Source of the DNA: Neoarius graeffei
Taxonomy: Eukaryota; Chordata; Actinopteri; Siluriformes; Ariidae
Length of the DNA stretch: 64,000 nucleotides
NCBI RefSeq assembly: GCF_027579695.1
Contig: NC_083587.1
Location: 36,921,232 to 36,985,231 of the forward strand
Direction of reading: 5' to 3'
This document shows, piece by piece, positions 1 to 11,605 of the stretch (its first letter is position 1; every line of letters starts with the position of its first letter). A program made the translations under genes and the position numbers. The notes beneath the pieces were generated by a model, which was not told the origin of the DNA, searched no databases, and saw only the letters and a list, made by a program, of their open reading frames with translations.

Positions 1-490
1 TGTTGTCTGTCTGTTTGTCGTCCGTCCGTCCGTCATCCATCGTCATCTGTCGTCATCATCGTCTGTCCACAATTTACAAGAATTGCTACTCCTCCTACAG
101 GATTGATCAGATTTTGATCAAACTCACATACAGTGTTCCCCAAGTGGGTGCGCATAAAAATTGTCAAGGTGGTGGCGCCACCTGTCATATTTACGAGTTT
201 ATGGGTGTCTTGGCCGGTATGAGCTACAGCCTCATTGAGGCTATTTTTTGTCTGTTCCCAATATAACTCAAAAAGTATTGAACAGATTTTGATAAAGTCT
301 GGTGTACAGCTTTAGTATTATCCTAGGTTCAAGTGATTTGATTTTGATGTTGATCATATGTGGTTTGGCCGAGGTATGCACTCTACTGGGCCCTTCTAGT
401 TCTGAATGGATTGAGAGGAAAAAGAAGAATACAGATAACCTGTATGGAACATTTTGCATTTTTATTTGCGAAACTGACTCAAACATTGAA
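1..490. repeat. Dispersed repeat with CGTCCGTCCGTC head, partial copy
   Basis: A (GTCC)n tract is followed by sequence related to 6093-6690 (both have the GTCGTC...GTCCACA...ATGAAAATTGCT-type block). The phrase GGTGGTGGCGCCACCTGTCAT is one I associate with a common teleost repeat. The left end lies outside the window. No coding potential. Confidence 0.45.
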
Positions 491-1099
491 TGCTAAGTGT
501 GAACCACAATGCACTGGATGTTTCTATTCACATTATTTATTAAAGGCATAATATTGCAAGACTTTATAATGCCACATGCTGCTTATATATTCCATATTTA
601 GAATGTTTATTGTATGAATTTCTCTTCTATTATAATTTTTTCCCCGTGCTAATGAATATAGGTTGGCCTAATCTGGAGCATAAATCATGTTATAATTTAA
701 TCACTGCACTGAGGTAATACATTGGAACAGGCAATTTCCCGGTTTTTCTTATTATTGATCCCCAGTTTGTGTTTTATTATACTATCACTATTGTTCTAGC
801 CATACTCTTTGACCCTCTGTTTCTGATCATGGGTACTAACATAAAAACATGCTTATTTTTCATGTCAACACTTTATTATCACATTCAAATAATTTGCTCT
901 CTCAGTACTCAGGCACACGACCTGTATTAGCAGCAGTTACTACGTTACTCAATCAGCAACTACTGATCAAATACAGCACTGAAAATCTGATACACATTTA
1001 CTGTGGTGTAACATAACAGTCTGTTTGTGGGCTAGTGCATGAAATATCATACTGATTCTTGTCCCAAGTAAAACCATTTTTGGAAGCTTGGAAGTGTAT
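491..1099. other. AT-rich intronic sequence
   Basis: No gene, RNA or recognised repeat was seen. Presumed tmem108 intron. Confidence 0.5.
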
Positions 1100-2672
1100 C
1101 TATTTAAAAAAAAAAATCATTTTGACCAAAACCTTTTTTTTCCCCTATACACTAAAGACGTGGAAAAGATGAATATGAGATGATAGATCAAAATGTCAGC
1201 TTTCATTTCCTGGTATTTACATATAGATGTGTTAAACAGCTTACATTATGGCACCTTTTGTTTGAACCCACCCATTATTTTAGTGAACAAAAATATTAGA
1301 ACGTAACTGACAGATGTTTCTTGTTGCCCAGGTGTGCCCTGTTAGATTGATTGATTGTTTAAAGAATTAATAGCTCTGAATGTTTATTTTTTGTGTGAGC
1401 CCTGGATTTTGCCATTGAAGACTGCATTTGTTGTTAAAAAAGATAAACCAACATGACGACCACAGAGCTGTCTATAGGAGAAAAGCAAGCCATTTTGAAG
1501 CTGAGGAAAGAGGGAAAATTGACCAGAGTCTTTGCGTAAGCATTGGGAATAGCTAATACAACAATTTAAATTGTCCTGAAAAAGAAAGAAGCCCCTGGTG
1601 TACTAACAACCAGGCATCAAACAGGCCAGCCAAGGAAAACTACAGCAGGTGATGACGGAAACATTATGAGAGCTGTGAAGAAAAACAGCCACTGACATCG
1701 CCAACAACCTCCATAGGGCAGAAGTGAAGGTATCACCATTTGAAGAAGACTCGGACAGCGGCAATATAGAGGAGATACTCCAAGACGCAAACCACTCATC
1801 AGCAATAAAAATCAGAAGTGATTCTGACAGAGATGAGCTACAAAAGTTCTGGAACCAAGATTAACCTCTATCACAGTCATGGAAAGGTCAAAGTGTGGAG
1901 AAAGAAAGGACATGCTCATGATCCAGAACATATGAGGTCATCAATCAAGCACAGTGGAGGTAGTGTCATGACATGGGCTTGTGCGGCTGCTTCTGGAATG
2001 AGCTCACTAAACTTTACTGAACATGTAACTCATAATGTTAGCAGCAGAAAAGACTCAGAAGCCAACAGAAACATTCTGTCTGCCAATTTACAGGCAAACG
2101 CATCCAATCTAATTGGGAGGAACTTCATCATGCAGCAAGACAATGACCCAAAGCATACTGCCAACATGACAGAGGACTTCATCGGGTTGAAGGTTTTAGC
2201 CTGGCCAAGTCAATCACATACACCTTAACCCTATTGAGCATGCACTTCACCGCTTGAAGAGGAGACTGAAGGGAGAAACCCCCAAAACAAACAACTGAAA
2301 GAAGTTGTGGTACAAGCCTTAGAAAGCATCAAAACAGAAGAATGCAACAGTTCGGTGATGCCAGTAGGCTTGAGGCGGTTATTGCAAGAAAGGGACATGC
2401 AACCAAATAATAGTGTTGTTTACTTTAATTTTCTTTAAGACTGTCTGTTCCTATACTTTTACTCACCTAAAAAAATTGAGTGGTCTGCCACACCAATGTT
2501 GTCAAGTGCCATGTTGTCAAGGTGTTTAATACATCTGGATGTAAATAACAGGAAATTAAATCTGAAATTCTGATCATATTCATCTTTTGATCTCAAACCC
2601 CAATGTCTTCAGTGCACAGCTAAAATAAAAGAATTGGCTTTGCTGTTCCAATACTTTCAGAGGGGACTGTAC
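1100..2672 (+). mobile_element. Tc1-like transposon, long imperfect TIRs, degenerate
   Basis: The sequence around 1145-1260 is the imperfect reverse complement of 2480-2610 (both contain TTTCCTGKTATTTACAT-type sequence and AAGATGAATATGA). This gives inverted arms of roughly 200 bp. The right end is AGAGGGGACTGTA. The left end is decayed and uncertain. A broken transposase lies between the arms. Confidence 0.75.
1453..2410 (+). pseudogene. Tc1-like transposase pseudogene
   Basis: Starts MTTTELSIGEKQAILKLRKE, a helix-turn-helix start. In-frame stops occur after about 28 and 39 codons, and several frame changes follow. HSGGSVMTWACAAASG and MQQDNDPKHTA (catalytic region) survive near 1950-2160. 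The terminal PNPIE-type block is shortened near 2220. Not functional. Confidence 0.8.
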
Positions 2673-3893
2673 ACTGGAATTGTGTACATTTGGTTCCAAA
2701 TGAATAAAAGACTAATTCTGAAATATTAGAGACTCGGATTAATTAGCACCAAGAACATAAACTGTTCTGGAAGAGAAGTTATGCTATTATGACCTGAAAC
2801 AGTGTTATTTTTTAGGTATGCATGTAGCTTTCATTATTTGATATTACATTTAATTAATATTTCACTTAATAGTAGTACTGTTGCCATGGAGATCCCTTAA
2901 GCCCAAAGAAAGCTCTTTCCTCGCAACCTTCACAGTCAGATCTAAGGGTCAGACATGACTAATCGGTAAACGCACTTGTAGTGTTCAGGGACTGAGTAAG
3001 CACTCTCCTTTTCTGCCTCCCCCACGGTATGGGAACATGAGTCAGAGGTGTGTGTCTGTGTGTGAGATAGTATAGCTCCAAATGGAAGTGTTGGCACTGG
3101 AAAATGAGTCAGCCATTGATGGATGAGAGGGAGAGGTTTTATGCTGTAAGATCTCTCTCTTTTTCTCTCTGTCTCTGACACACACACACACACGCACATA
3201 ATCTCATCCATATAGCTTGTTTCTGGTAATTCTGTCTCTTGTAAAGAGCAGCGTGCTGGGATGTCTCACTTGTAGCACAAATTGTAGTGGGTTGCATATA
3301 CATTATTATGCTCTCACATGGTCACAGATATTTTTGGATAATCATGAGCTTTAAAGTCATTTTAAACCGTTTAATTTAATGCATTTTTGTTAATAAAACA
3401 TGATTCTCCTAATTAGACGCTATGATGAATATTAATACATTAAGATTTAAGTGAGGACATCGAGAACATCACTGCTAGCTTTCCACAGACTCATGGCTGG
3501 ATCTCAGTATCCCATGCGGACAGACTTCTTAAACGCTCATTGAATCAGTTTCATTCCATGCACAGGGGATTCAGCTGATGCTGTGTGTCCCGATATAAAC
3601 GCACCACTTTGCTGTGTCTTGAGCAGTGGTTCATGTTTTATTCATAGAGCTGATGTTTTATTGATGCGGTTTCACATTTCTAAGTATGGAGAGTGAGAGC
3701 TAGAGGGGGTTAGTGCACCTCACTGATTCAGGCCAAAATTGCAACGCAGCCAGCTCTTATTCACTAATATGATGACTAGGAACAGGTGGGACAAGGGACA
3801 GCTGAAATGAGTAGCTGGACGTTGCCGACATAAAAGTGTGTTTCCTATACGAACAGTGAATACTGTCTCTGTGTTTGCCTAGCAGTATCAGAT
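2673..3893. other. Intronic sequence without recognised element
   Basis: Only a short (AC)n near 3179-3197 and CT-rich tracts. The reading frame over 2942-3211 is mostly low-complexity and is not supported as a gene. Confidence 0.5.
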
Positions 3894-3920
3894 TATTATT
3901 ATTATTATTACTACAACCCC

Positions 3921-4266
3921 GGGCGGCACGGTAGTGTAGTGGTTAGCGCTGTCGCCTCACAGCAAGAAGGTCCGGGTTCGAGCCCCGTGGCCGGCGAGGG
4001 CCTTTCTGTGCTGAGTTTGCATGTTCTGTCCGTGTGGGTTTCCTCCGGGTGCTCCATTTTCCCCCACAGTCCAAAGACATACAGGTTAGGTTAACTGGTG
4101 ACTCTAAATTGACCGTAGGTGTGAATGTGAGTGTGAATGGTTGTCTGTGTCTATGTGTCGGCCCAGGGTGTACCCTGCTGTTCGCCCATAGTCAGCTGGG
4201 ATAGGCTCCAGCTTGCCTGCGACCCTGTAGAACAGGATAAAGCGGCTAGAGCTAATGAGATGAGAT
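3921..4266 (+). repeat. tRNA-derived SINE (Mermaid-like family S1), 24-bp internal deletion
   Basis: Head GGGCGGCACGGTAGTGTAGT with box-A-like TAGTGGTTAGCGC and box-B-like GGTTCGAGCC, then a shared body and the tail AGCGGCTAGAG.TAATGAGATGAGAT. The segment CTGTGATGACCTGGCGACTTG found in sister copies is missing. Flanked by TACAACCCC / TACAACCTC, a degraded target duplication lying in the Tc1-like TIR. Confidence 0.9.
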
Positions 4267-4359
4267 TACAACCTCGATTCCAAAAAAGTTGGGACACTCT
4301 ATAAAACATAAATAAAAACAGAATGCTCTGATTTGCAAATCACAGAAACCCTATATTTA

Positions 4360-4582
4360 ATTACCTCCGCCAAGGAGGTTATGTTTTCGGTAGCGTTGGT
4401 TTGTCTGTTAGCAACATTACAGAAAAAGCTATGAACGGATTGCTCTGAAATTTTTTCCAGAGGTGTGACTGGGCACAAGTAACAATCCATTAAATTTTGC
4501 CGGTGATCCGGATCACCTTCTGGATCCCGGATTTTTTTAAAGGATTCTTGGCAGAGGTCTGCGCTCTCCGAGTGCTTTTCTA
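4360..4582. mobile_element. Short dispersed repeat (ACCTCCGCCAAGGAGG ... TTTTCTAG) nested in the Tc1-like arm
   Basis: Sits exactly where the left arm of the host element is interrupted relative to its right arm. Contains GATCCGGATCACC and CTCTCCGAGTGC, phrases I recall from a common teleost interspersed repeat. Class unknown. Confidence 0.6.
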
Positions 4583-4857
4583 GTTGAAAACAGTACAAAG
4601 AAAACATCAAATGTTGAAACTGATAAATTTTATTGTTTTTTTTTTTAAATATATGCTTATTTTGAATTTGATGTCAGCAACATGTTTCAGAAAAGTTGGG
4701 ACAGGGGCAACAAAAGACTGAACAAGTTGTGTAATGCAAAAAAAACAAACAACAACAACAACAAAAAACTAATTTAGTTAATTGGGAACACATCAGTAAC
4801 ATGATTGGGTATAAAAACAGCATCCCAGAGAGGCGGAGTCTCTCAGAAGTAAAGATG

Positions 4858-5870
4858 GGGAGGGGTTCAATGCTCTGCGAAAGACTGCATGGTCAAATAG
4901 TGCAACAATTTAAGAATAACGCTCCTCATTGTACAATTGGAAAGAATTTGGGGATCACATCATCTATGGTCCATAATATCATTAAAAGATTCAGAGAATC
5001 CGGAGAAATCTCTGTATGCAAGAGACAAGGCTGAAAATGACATTGGGTGCCTGTGATCTTCAGGCCCTCAGGCAACACTGCATTAAAGCAGACACGTGTC
5101 TGTAGTGGAAATCACTGTATGGGCTCAGGAACACTTCAGAAATCCATCGTCTGTGAAAACAGTTCATTACTACATCCACAAATGCAAGTTAAAATCAGAT
5201 ATAAACAATATCCAGAAACACCGCCACCTTCTCTGGGCCTGAGCTCTTTTACACTGGACTGAGGCGAAGTGGAAAACTGTCCCGAGGTCTGATGAATCAA
5301 AAGTAGAAATTCTTTTTTAGAAATCATGTATACCACATCCTCCAGGCTAAAGAGGAGACGGACCATCCGGCTTGTTATCAGTGCACAGTTCAAAAGCCAG
5401 CATCTGTGGTGGTATGAAGGTGCATTAGTGCACATGACATGGGTAGCTTGTACGTCTGGGAAGGCATCATTAATGCTGAATGATATAAACACATTTCAGG
5501 GGAATATGCTGCCATCCAGACAAAATCTTTTTCAGTGAAGGCCTTCCTTCTTTCAGTAAGACAATGCCAAACCACTTTTTGCACATATTAAAACTGCATC
5601 CTCCGTAGTAAAAGAGTCCACGTGCTAAACTGGCCTGCCTGCAGTCCAGACTCGTTTCCCATTTAAAACATTTGGCGCATTATGAAGCACAAACTATGAC
5701 AAAGGAGACCCCGAACTGTTGAGAAACTGAAATTGTATATCAGGCAAGAATGGGACAACACTTCTCTTTCAAAACTACAGCAATTGGTTTCGTCAGTTCC
5801 CAAACGTTTACAGAGTGTTGTTAAAAGTAGAGGTGATGCAACACAGTGGTCAACATGCCCCTGTCCCAAC
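4858..5870 (+). pseudogene. Tc1-like transposase pseudogene
   Basis: The helix-turn-helix region MGRGSMLCERLHGQIVQQF, with SSMVHNIIKRFRESG, is intact to about 5033 and then breaks. Downstream are scattered remains (RHCIK-like, WTEAKWKTV-like, SDESK near 5290). The catalytic frame is lost through many indels and stops. Confidence 0.7.
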
Positions 5871-6092
5871 TTTTCTGAAATGTGTTGCTGACATCAAATT
5901 CAAAATGAGCATATATTTAAAAAAACAACAACAAAATTTCTCAGTTTCAACATTTGATCTGTTGTCTTTGTACTAATTTCAATGAAATACAGGGCTTCCA
6001 TGATTTGCAAATTATCACATTCTGTTTTTATTTACAGTTTACACAGCGTCCCAACTTTTTTGGAATTGGGTTATTATTATTATTATTATTAT

Positions 6093-6690
6093 ATTTCGCT
6101 CATCCGGCCAACAGACAATGAGCTTATGCCATCATGTGTTGTCCAGTGTCCGTCGTCTGTCTGGTGTCGTCCACATTTCATGAAAATTGCTTCTCTCTCA
6201 ATTCTTCACCGATTTTTTTTATTCTTTTTGGCAGGAAGGTAGGTCTGCCTAGGGTGTGTATAGCTTCTACCCAAATTTGCATAATACTGAAGATATGGAG
6301 TAATTAAGCCCTAACGAGCATTTCCACCCAAACCACTTCTTCTGCCTCAATTCTTCAACGATTTTGATTCTTTCTGGCATGAAGGTAGGGGTACCTAGGG
6401 TGCATATAACTTTTACCCAGATTTGCTTAATTACAATTATTAATGAAGTTATGGACTAATTAAGCCTTAATGAGCAGTCCAACAAAAATCGCTTCTTCTC
6501 AGTCAATTCCTCACCATTTTGGATTCTTTCTGGCAAATAGGTTGGTATTCCTAGGGTGTATATAGCTTCTATATATAGCTTGTATATAGTGTATGTAGCT
6601 TGCAACATTTATTGTGCAAGGTGGCCCACTTTAGATCATTTCTTCTGGACTACACGGGGCCGGAGTGAGCTATGCCATCATTGACGGTCT
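6093..6690. repeat. Dispersed repeat (CGCTCATCCGGCCAACAGACA head)
   Basis: Contains about three tandemly related segments of roughly 120 bp, each with CTTC...TTCTTCACCGATTTT...TTCTGGCA.GAAGGTAGG and CCTAGGGTG.ATATAGCTTCTA. Related to 1-490. No coding capacity. Confidence 0.55.
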
Positions 6691-8020
6691 CGATTATTAG
6701 GGCCCGAGCACCGAACGGTGTGAAGACCCTATTGTTTTTCGAAGGATTATTATTATTATTATTATTATTATTAGGGCCCGCGCACCGAATGGTGTGAAGA
6801 CCCTATTGTTTTTCGAAGGATTTTTTTTTTCTGTCGCGTTTGGCCTTATTTGAGGCATTTCCCATGCATGAAAACTCATGAAATTCGATACACACATCAG
6901 TCATTGTCCTCGCTACTCAGCCACAGACTTTTGGCCCCAGGCATGGCCCAGGGACTTCATAGCACCCCTTTTTCCATTTCCTATTGAAATGAATGGGTAG
7001 AACTTTGGAATGATGTCATCAGGCCATTTGGAGTGAAATTACACATGGTCATTTTTAACGTACTCCTCCTAGACGGTTCATCAAATTCATGTCAAACTTG
7101 GCAAACATGATGCCAAGATATTGCTGAAGTTGAATTGCTAAGGGATTTTTGATATGTTGTAATATGTTGAAATATTATAACATATAATATGCCAAGATAT
7201 TGCTGAATGTTGAACTTGATATCTTGTAATCTGATTCTGATACTCTTTAGCCATTATGGGCCTGTCTGGTATAGCGCCACCAACTGGCCAAGGAAAGAAT
7301 AGGGTTTTGAATGTGTGTTTTGACACATGATGAATTTTAACATGCTCCTCCTAGACGGTTCATGAGATTCATGTGAAATTTGTTATACGTGATGCCAAGA
7401 TGTCGCTGATATTAAATTGCGAAGGGATTTTTGATATCTTGTAATATGTTGAAATGGCCTTATAATTTTAATATCTTGCCACATAAACAGGAAACGTGTC
7501 AGAAAGCCACAGTGCATTGACTGTATGGTCGGACACTTCTTACTTCAGTAGATATTATGATTATTATGATAACCTGATGCCCAATGGGCCTGCCTGTTAT
7601 AGCGCCACCACCTGGCCAAGCAGGAAATGTGCCAGAAATTGGCAATGCCTTAACTGATTGGTCTGATACTTTACAAAATATTGTGTATTATGATTGTGAT
7701 GATATTCACATGTGTAATTCAGATGCCTAGCACAGCACCACCATCTGGCCAAGCAGGAAATAGGGGGAAAATGTTCAATTCATTGATGGATTGATCTGAA
7801 ACTTTACAAAATATTGGATATCATGAGTCTGACGATATAACATATACAATTCTGTGCACACTCATACACACACAGTCAGATGCATATTTATGCATACACA
7901 CACTCTCTCACAAGTATGCGCTCACATGCACACGCAACATCTATGAGCACACTCTTTTTCACACACACACTTTCTCTCTCTCCCTCTGACAAACAGACAC
8001 ACACATGCACACACAATAAT

Positions 8021-8861
8021 AGCGGAGCTCCAGCGGAGCACCATACCTAAGAAAAAATGGTAAACCCATCGAGTCGATTTTTTGTGGTTTGTCCGTGTGC
8101 GTGTACCACCAGTCATACACACTGCCTAGTGGCCAGTGTTAGTAATTACCGGTCATACACACCGCCTAGTGGCCAGTGTTAGTAATTACCAGTCATACAC
8201 ACCTCCTAGTGGCCAGTGTTAGTAATTACCAGTCATACACACCGCCTAGTGGTCAGTGTTAGTAATTATCAGTCATACACACCGCCTAGTGGTCAGTGTT
8301 AGTAATTACCAGTCATACACACCGCCTAGTGGTCAGTGTTAGTAATTATCAGTCATACACACCGCCTAGTGGTCAGTGTTAGTAATTACCAGTCATACAC
8401 ACCGCCTAGTGGTCAGTGTTAGTAATTATCAGTCATACACACCACCTAGTGGTCAGTGTTAGTAATTACCAGTCATACACACTGCCTAGTGGCCAGTGTT
8501 AGTAATTACCAGTCATACACACCGCCTAGTGGTCAGTGTTAGTAATTATCAGTCATACACACCGCCTAGTGGTCAGTGTTAGTAATTACCAGTCATACAC
8601 ACCGCCTAGTGGCCAGTGTTAGTAATTATCAGTCATACACACCGCCTAGTGGTCAGTGTTAGTAATTACCAGTCATACACACCGTCTAGTGGCCAGTGTT
8701 AGTAATTACCAGTCATACACACCGCCTAGTGGCCAGTGTTAGTAATTACCAGTCATACACACCGCCTAGTGGCCAGTGCTAGCCAGTAAAGAAATAAAAC
8801 AAAAGAGACTGGCTAGGATATAAGAAAATTCTACAACCCAGAAACAGACGGGAGCTCCGCT
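8021..8861. mobile_element. MITE-like element with 11-bp TIRs (AGCGGAGCTCC) containing a minisatellite
   Basis: AGCGGAGCTCC at 8021-8031 and its exact reverse complement GGAGCTCCGCT at 8851-8861 bound 841 bp. Most of this is the 40-bp tandem array at 8108-8783. No reading frame. Class unknown. Confidence 0.6.
8108..8783. repeat. 40-bp minisatellite, 17 copies
   Basis: The unit reads ACCAGTCATACACACCGCCT followed by AGTGGYCAGTGTTAGTAATT. There are seventeen near-identical units in register; the last ends AGTGCTAGCCAG. Variant units with ATC and ACC starts alternate over 8228-8660, giving an 80-bp higher-order period. Confidence 0.97.
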
Positions 8862-8936
8862 TTTAGGCAGTGCCTAAATCTATATATTAGTGACCTGCCA
8901 TCATTGTGCATTTTGTTGCAGACATAAAACTCTGCA

Positions 8937-8939
8937 TGT

Positions 8940-8968
<29 letters not shown>
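8937..8968. repeat. (CA)n microsatellite
   Basis: Perfect CA tract of about 15 units. Confidence 0.95.
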
Positions 8969-8971
<3 letters not shown>

Positions 8972-9528
8972 GACACAGGAAAGCTAAGATGACTTAAGAT
9001 TACAGCGTGAGATAGAAATAAGGAGGAGACATATGTATAGTTTTGTACATACATAAATGTACATTTTCACACCACACACACACACTTACAGTCTTTGTCT
9101 GTCTATCTCTCATCCGTCAAGCAGTCATGGCATTTGCAACATGCACATCACCTTTGAACATTTGATGAATATATGACATGTGACTGTTTTGTTGGGTGGC
9201 GGGATGTCCTGGGTTGCGGAACCACATGTGCGAGGGCCCGTCAAGGCCGCTAGCGGCTTTAATTATTATTATTATTTGGAAGGTAATCATGTTAACTGGG
9301 CTGGGTTTTTAGAATGTGAGTTGACAAAGACTTGTGTTATAGCAAGAGATGGTAGAAAAATGATTGGGAATAATGCATAGTGGGATTCTGTTAGTTGTGG
9401 TTTCTTGCTGTTATCTCTGTTTTATCAAGACACTTCAGCTTGTAAACTAAATTATTCTACTTTTTATAATTTAGTTTAAACCCCAAACTTGCAAACTGTA
9501 AATAAAACATCTGCTTTGAGTATACACA

Positions 9529-9857
9529 TCAATCAGCCATAACATTAAAACCAATGACTGGTGAAGGAAATAATATTGATTATCTTGTTACAATGCCACC
9601 TGTCAAGGGGTGGGATATATTGGACAGCAGGAGAACAGTCAGTTCTCAGTTGACGTGTTGGAAGCAGGAAAAATGGGCAAGCATCAGGATCAGAGCGAGC
9701 TTGACAAGGGTCAGAGCATCTCCAAAACAGCAGGTGTTTTGCAGTGTTACTGGTATGCAGTGGTTAGTACACTGCTTCATCACAACAGTATTTCCTAATG
9801 GCAGTGACCTTTTTCAGCAGGATAATGCACCCTGCCACACCTTACAGAACACTTGAA
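9529..9857 (+). mobile_element. Tc1-like transposon remnant, internally deleted
   Basis: Starts CATCAATCAGCCATAACAT, the end of a teleost Tc1-like family known to me. It keeps MGKHQDQSELDKGQS-type N-terminal coding sequence at about 9673 and QQDNAPCHT (catalytic Asp region) near 9820. The middle is deleted and the right end is lost. Confidence 0.65.
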
Positions 9858-9914
9858 CCACATGTTTAAAAAAAATGCCAAGTCATTATTTTTGACTTAA
9901 TATATCATTATTTC

Positions 9915-10283
9915 GGCGGCACGGTGGTGTAGTGGTTAGCGCTGTCGCCTCACAGCAAGAAGGTCCTGGGTTCGAGCCCCGGGGCTGGCGAGGGCCTTTC
10001 TGTGTGGAGTTTGCATGTTCTCCCCGTGTCCGCGTGGGTTTCCTCCGGGTGCTCCGGTTTCCCCCACAGTCCAAAGACATGCAGGTTAGGTTAACTGGTG
10101 ACTCTAAATTGACCGTAGGTGTGAATGTGAGTGTGAATGGTTGTCTGTGTCTATGTGTCAGCCCTGTGATGACCTGGCGACCTGTCCAGGGTGTACCCCG
10201 CCTTTCGCCCGTAGTCAGCTGGGATAGGCTCCAGCTTGCCTGCGACCCTGTAGAAGGATAAAGCGGCTAGAGATAATGAGAGA
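9915..10283 (+). repeat. SINE S1, full length, 12-bp target duplication
   Basis: Full head, body and tail. TATCATTATTTC at 9903-9914 is repeated exactly at 10284-10295, which shows insertion by target-primed reverse transcription. Confidence 0.95.
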
Positions 10284-10539
10284 TATCATTATTTCCACTT
10301 AATAATTTGATGTTTTCTAGTTAGCATTTAATAATTTTTACATATTGTTTTCACTCCTAAAACATAAATTCCATAATAATCACAGCAGTCATTTTGACCA
10401 TTTGAAGTTAAAGTATGATAGCTGAATGCACCGCAGTCATTAGGTCTATATGTGTCAATATGGGAATTCCACTTAGGTTTGCTGGCAATCTGACAAACAG
10501 CATTCAAAATAAGAATTATCAGCTATGACTCAATAAATA

Positions 10540-10907
10540 GGGCGGCATGGTGGTGTAGTGGTTAGCACTGTCGCCTCACAGCAAGAAAGTCCTGGGTTCG
10601 AGCCCAGCAGCTGGCGAGGGCCTTTCTGTGTGGAGTTTGCATGTTCTCCCCGTGTCTGTGTGGGTTTCCCCCGGGTGCTCCGGTTTCCCCCACAGTCCAA
10701 AGACATGCAGGTTAGGCTAATTGGTGGCTCTAAATTGACCGTAGGTGTGAATGGGAGTGTGAATGGTTGTTTGTCTCTGTGTTAGCCCTGCGATGACCTG
10801 GTGACTTGTCCAGGGTGTACCCCGCCTCTCGCCCATAGTCAGCTGGGATAGGCTCCAGCTTGCCTGCGACCCTGTAGAACAGGATAAGCGGCTATAGATC
10901 ATGGATG
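10540..10907 (+). repeat. SINE S1, full length, 13-bp target duplication
   Basis: GACTCAATAAATA at 10527-10539 and 10908-10920. More diverged than the 9915 copy (GGCAGC in the head, GGTTGTTTGTCTCTGTG in the body). Confidence 0.95.
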
Positions 10908-11098
10908 GACTCAATAAATAAATTGACCCTATTTGATTGATATACAGTATAGCGTATAAGCATTGAGAAATGAAGAGGCCTTCAGATTTTGTAATGAGTA
11001 CTTTGAAGGTTGAAATAAAAGTGTAATGAATAAAAAGTATGTTTGTTGGAAGTGTGTCTTAGAAATAAAAGTACAAGTTTTCAATTTCAATAATAATG

Positions 11099-11445
11099 TG
11101 GGTGGCACGGTGGTGTAGTGGTTAGCACTGTTGCCTCACAGCAAGAAGGTTATGGGTTCAAGCCCAGCAGCTGACGGGGGCCTTTCTGTATGGAGTTTGC
11201 ATGTTCTGCCTGTGTCTGCATGGATTTCCTCTGGGTGTTCTAGTTTCCCCCACAGTTCAAAGACATGCAGTTAGGACATGGGACAGCCTTGGGCTGAAGT
11301 GCACTTCAGCAAGACACCTAAGCCCTCAACTGCTCCCCAGGCGCTGTAGCATGGCTGCACTAGTGTGTGTGTGTGTTCACTAATTCAGATGGGTTAAATG
11401 CAGAGGAATTTCCCTGGGCTTAAGTAATGCACAAAGTAAATACTT
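11099..11445 (+). repeat. Chimeric SINE: S1 head joined to a different tail
   Basis: The S1-like first half (to about 11273, ACATGCAGTTAGG) switches to CAGCCTTGGGCTGAAGTGCACTTCAGC...GCTCCCCAGGCGCTG...CAGATGGGTTAAATGCAG, a tail of another teleost SINE type. Confidence 0.75.
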
Positions 11446-11605
11446 AACTGAAATAACAAAGTAGCTCAAGTATTTTACACCCCTGATTTCCAGCCACATG
11501 CACTGATATCTTTCCTTTAGATCTTACTGTACTTTAGTCACTGTGACTTAGATCTTTTCCTCTTGCCATTTTGATCCAAAATTGAAGTCAACTTGCCTTC
11601 AGTAT

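Larger units (their letters stand above)
3911..6072 (+). mobile_element. Tc1-like transposon (TIR AATTCCAAAAAAGTTGGGAC), interrupted by a SINE and a second repeat
   Basis: The left end CTACAACCCC is split from the rest of the TIR by a SINE (3921-4266). The TIR then reads AACCTCGATTCCAAAAAAG and is matched inverted at 6040-6072. The arms stay alike for about 230 bp (the CAAATGTTGAAACTGA and GTCAGCAACA blocks occur inverted at both ends). Another repeat (4360-4582) is inserted in the left arm. The same family occurs at 32524-33059 and 40234-43180. Confidence 0.85.
6698..9285. repeat. Dispersed repeat (AGGGCCCGAGCACCGAA ... GGGCCCGTCAAGGCCGCTAG), heavily expanded
   Basis: The start is a phrase I recall as a frequent teleost repeat, and 9230-9262 matches the usual other end. 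Both are flanked by (TTA)n. The first 60 bp are duplicated (6698-6770 and 6773-6830). Internal AGCGCCACCACCTGGCCAAG motifs recur at 7270, 7600 and 7735. Filled by CA-rich tracts and the element at 8021-8861. No gene. Confidence 0.5.

Noticed and set aside
8108-8783. Regular 40-bp repeats resembling a CRISPR array
   Set aside because: Units abut directly with no unique spacers, in a vertebrate intron inside a TIR element. It is a minisatellite.
9950-9990. tRNA gene candidates at the SINE heads (box A and B motifs)
   Set aside because: They are followed by the SINE body, lack a foldable acceptor stem and recur in every copy, so they are tRNA-derived SINE heads.
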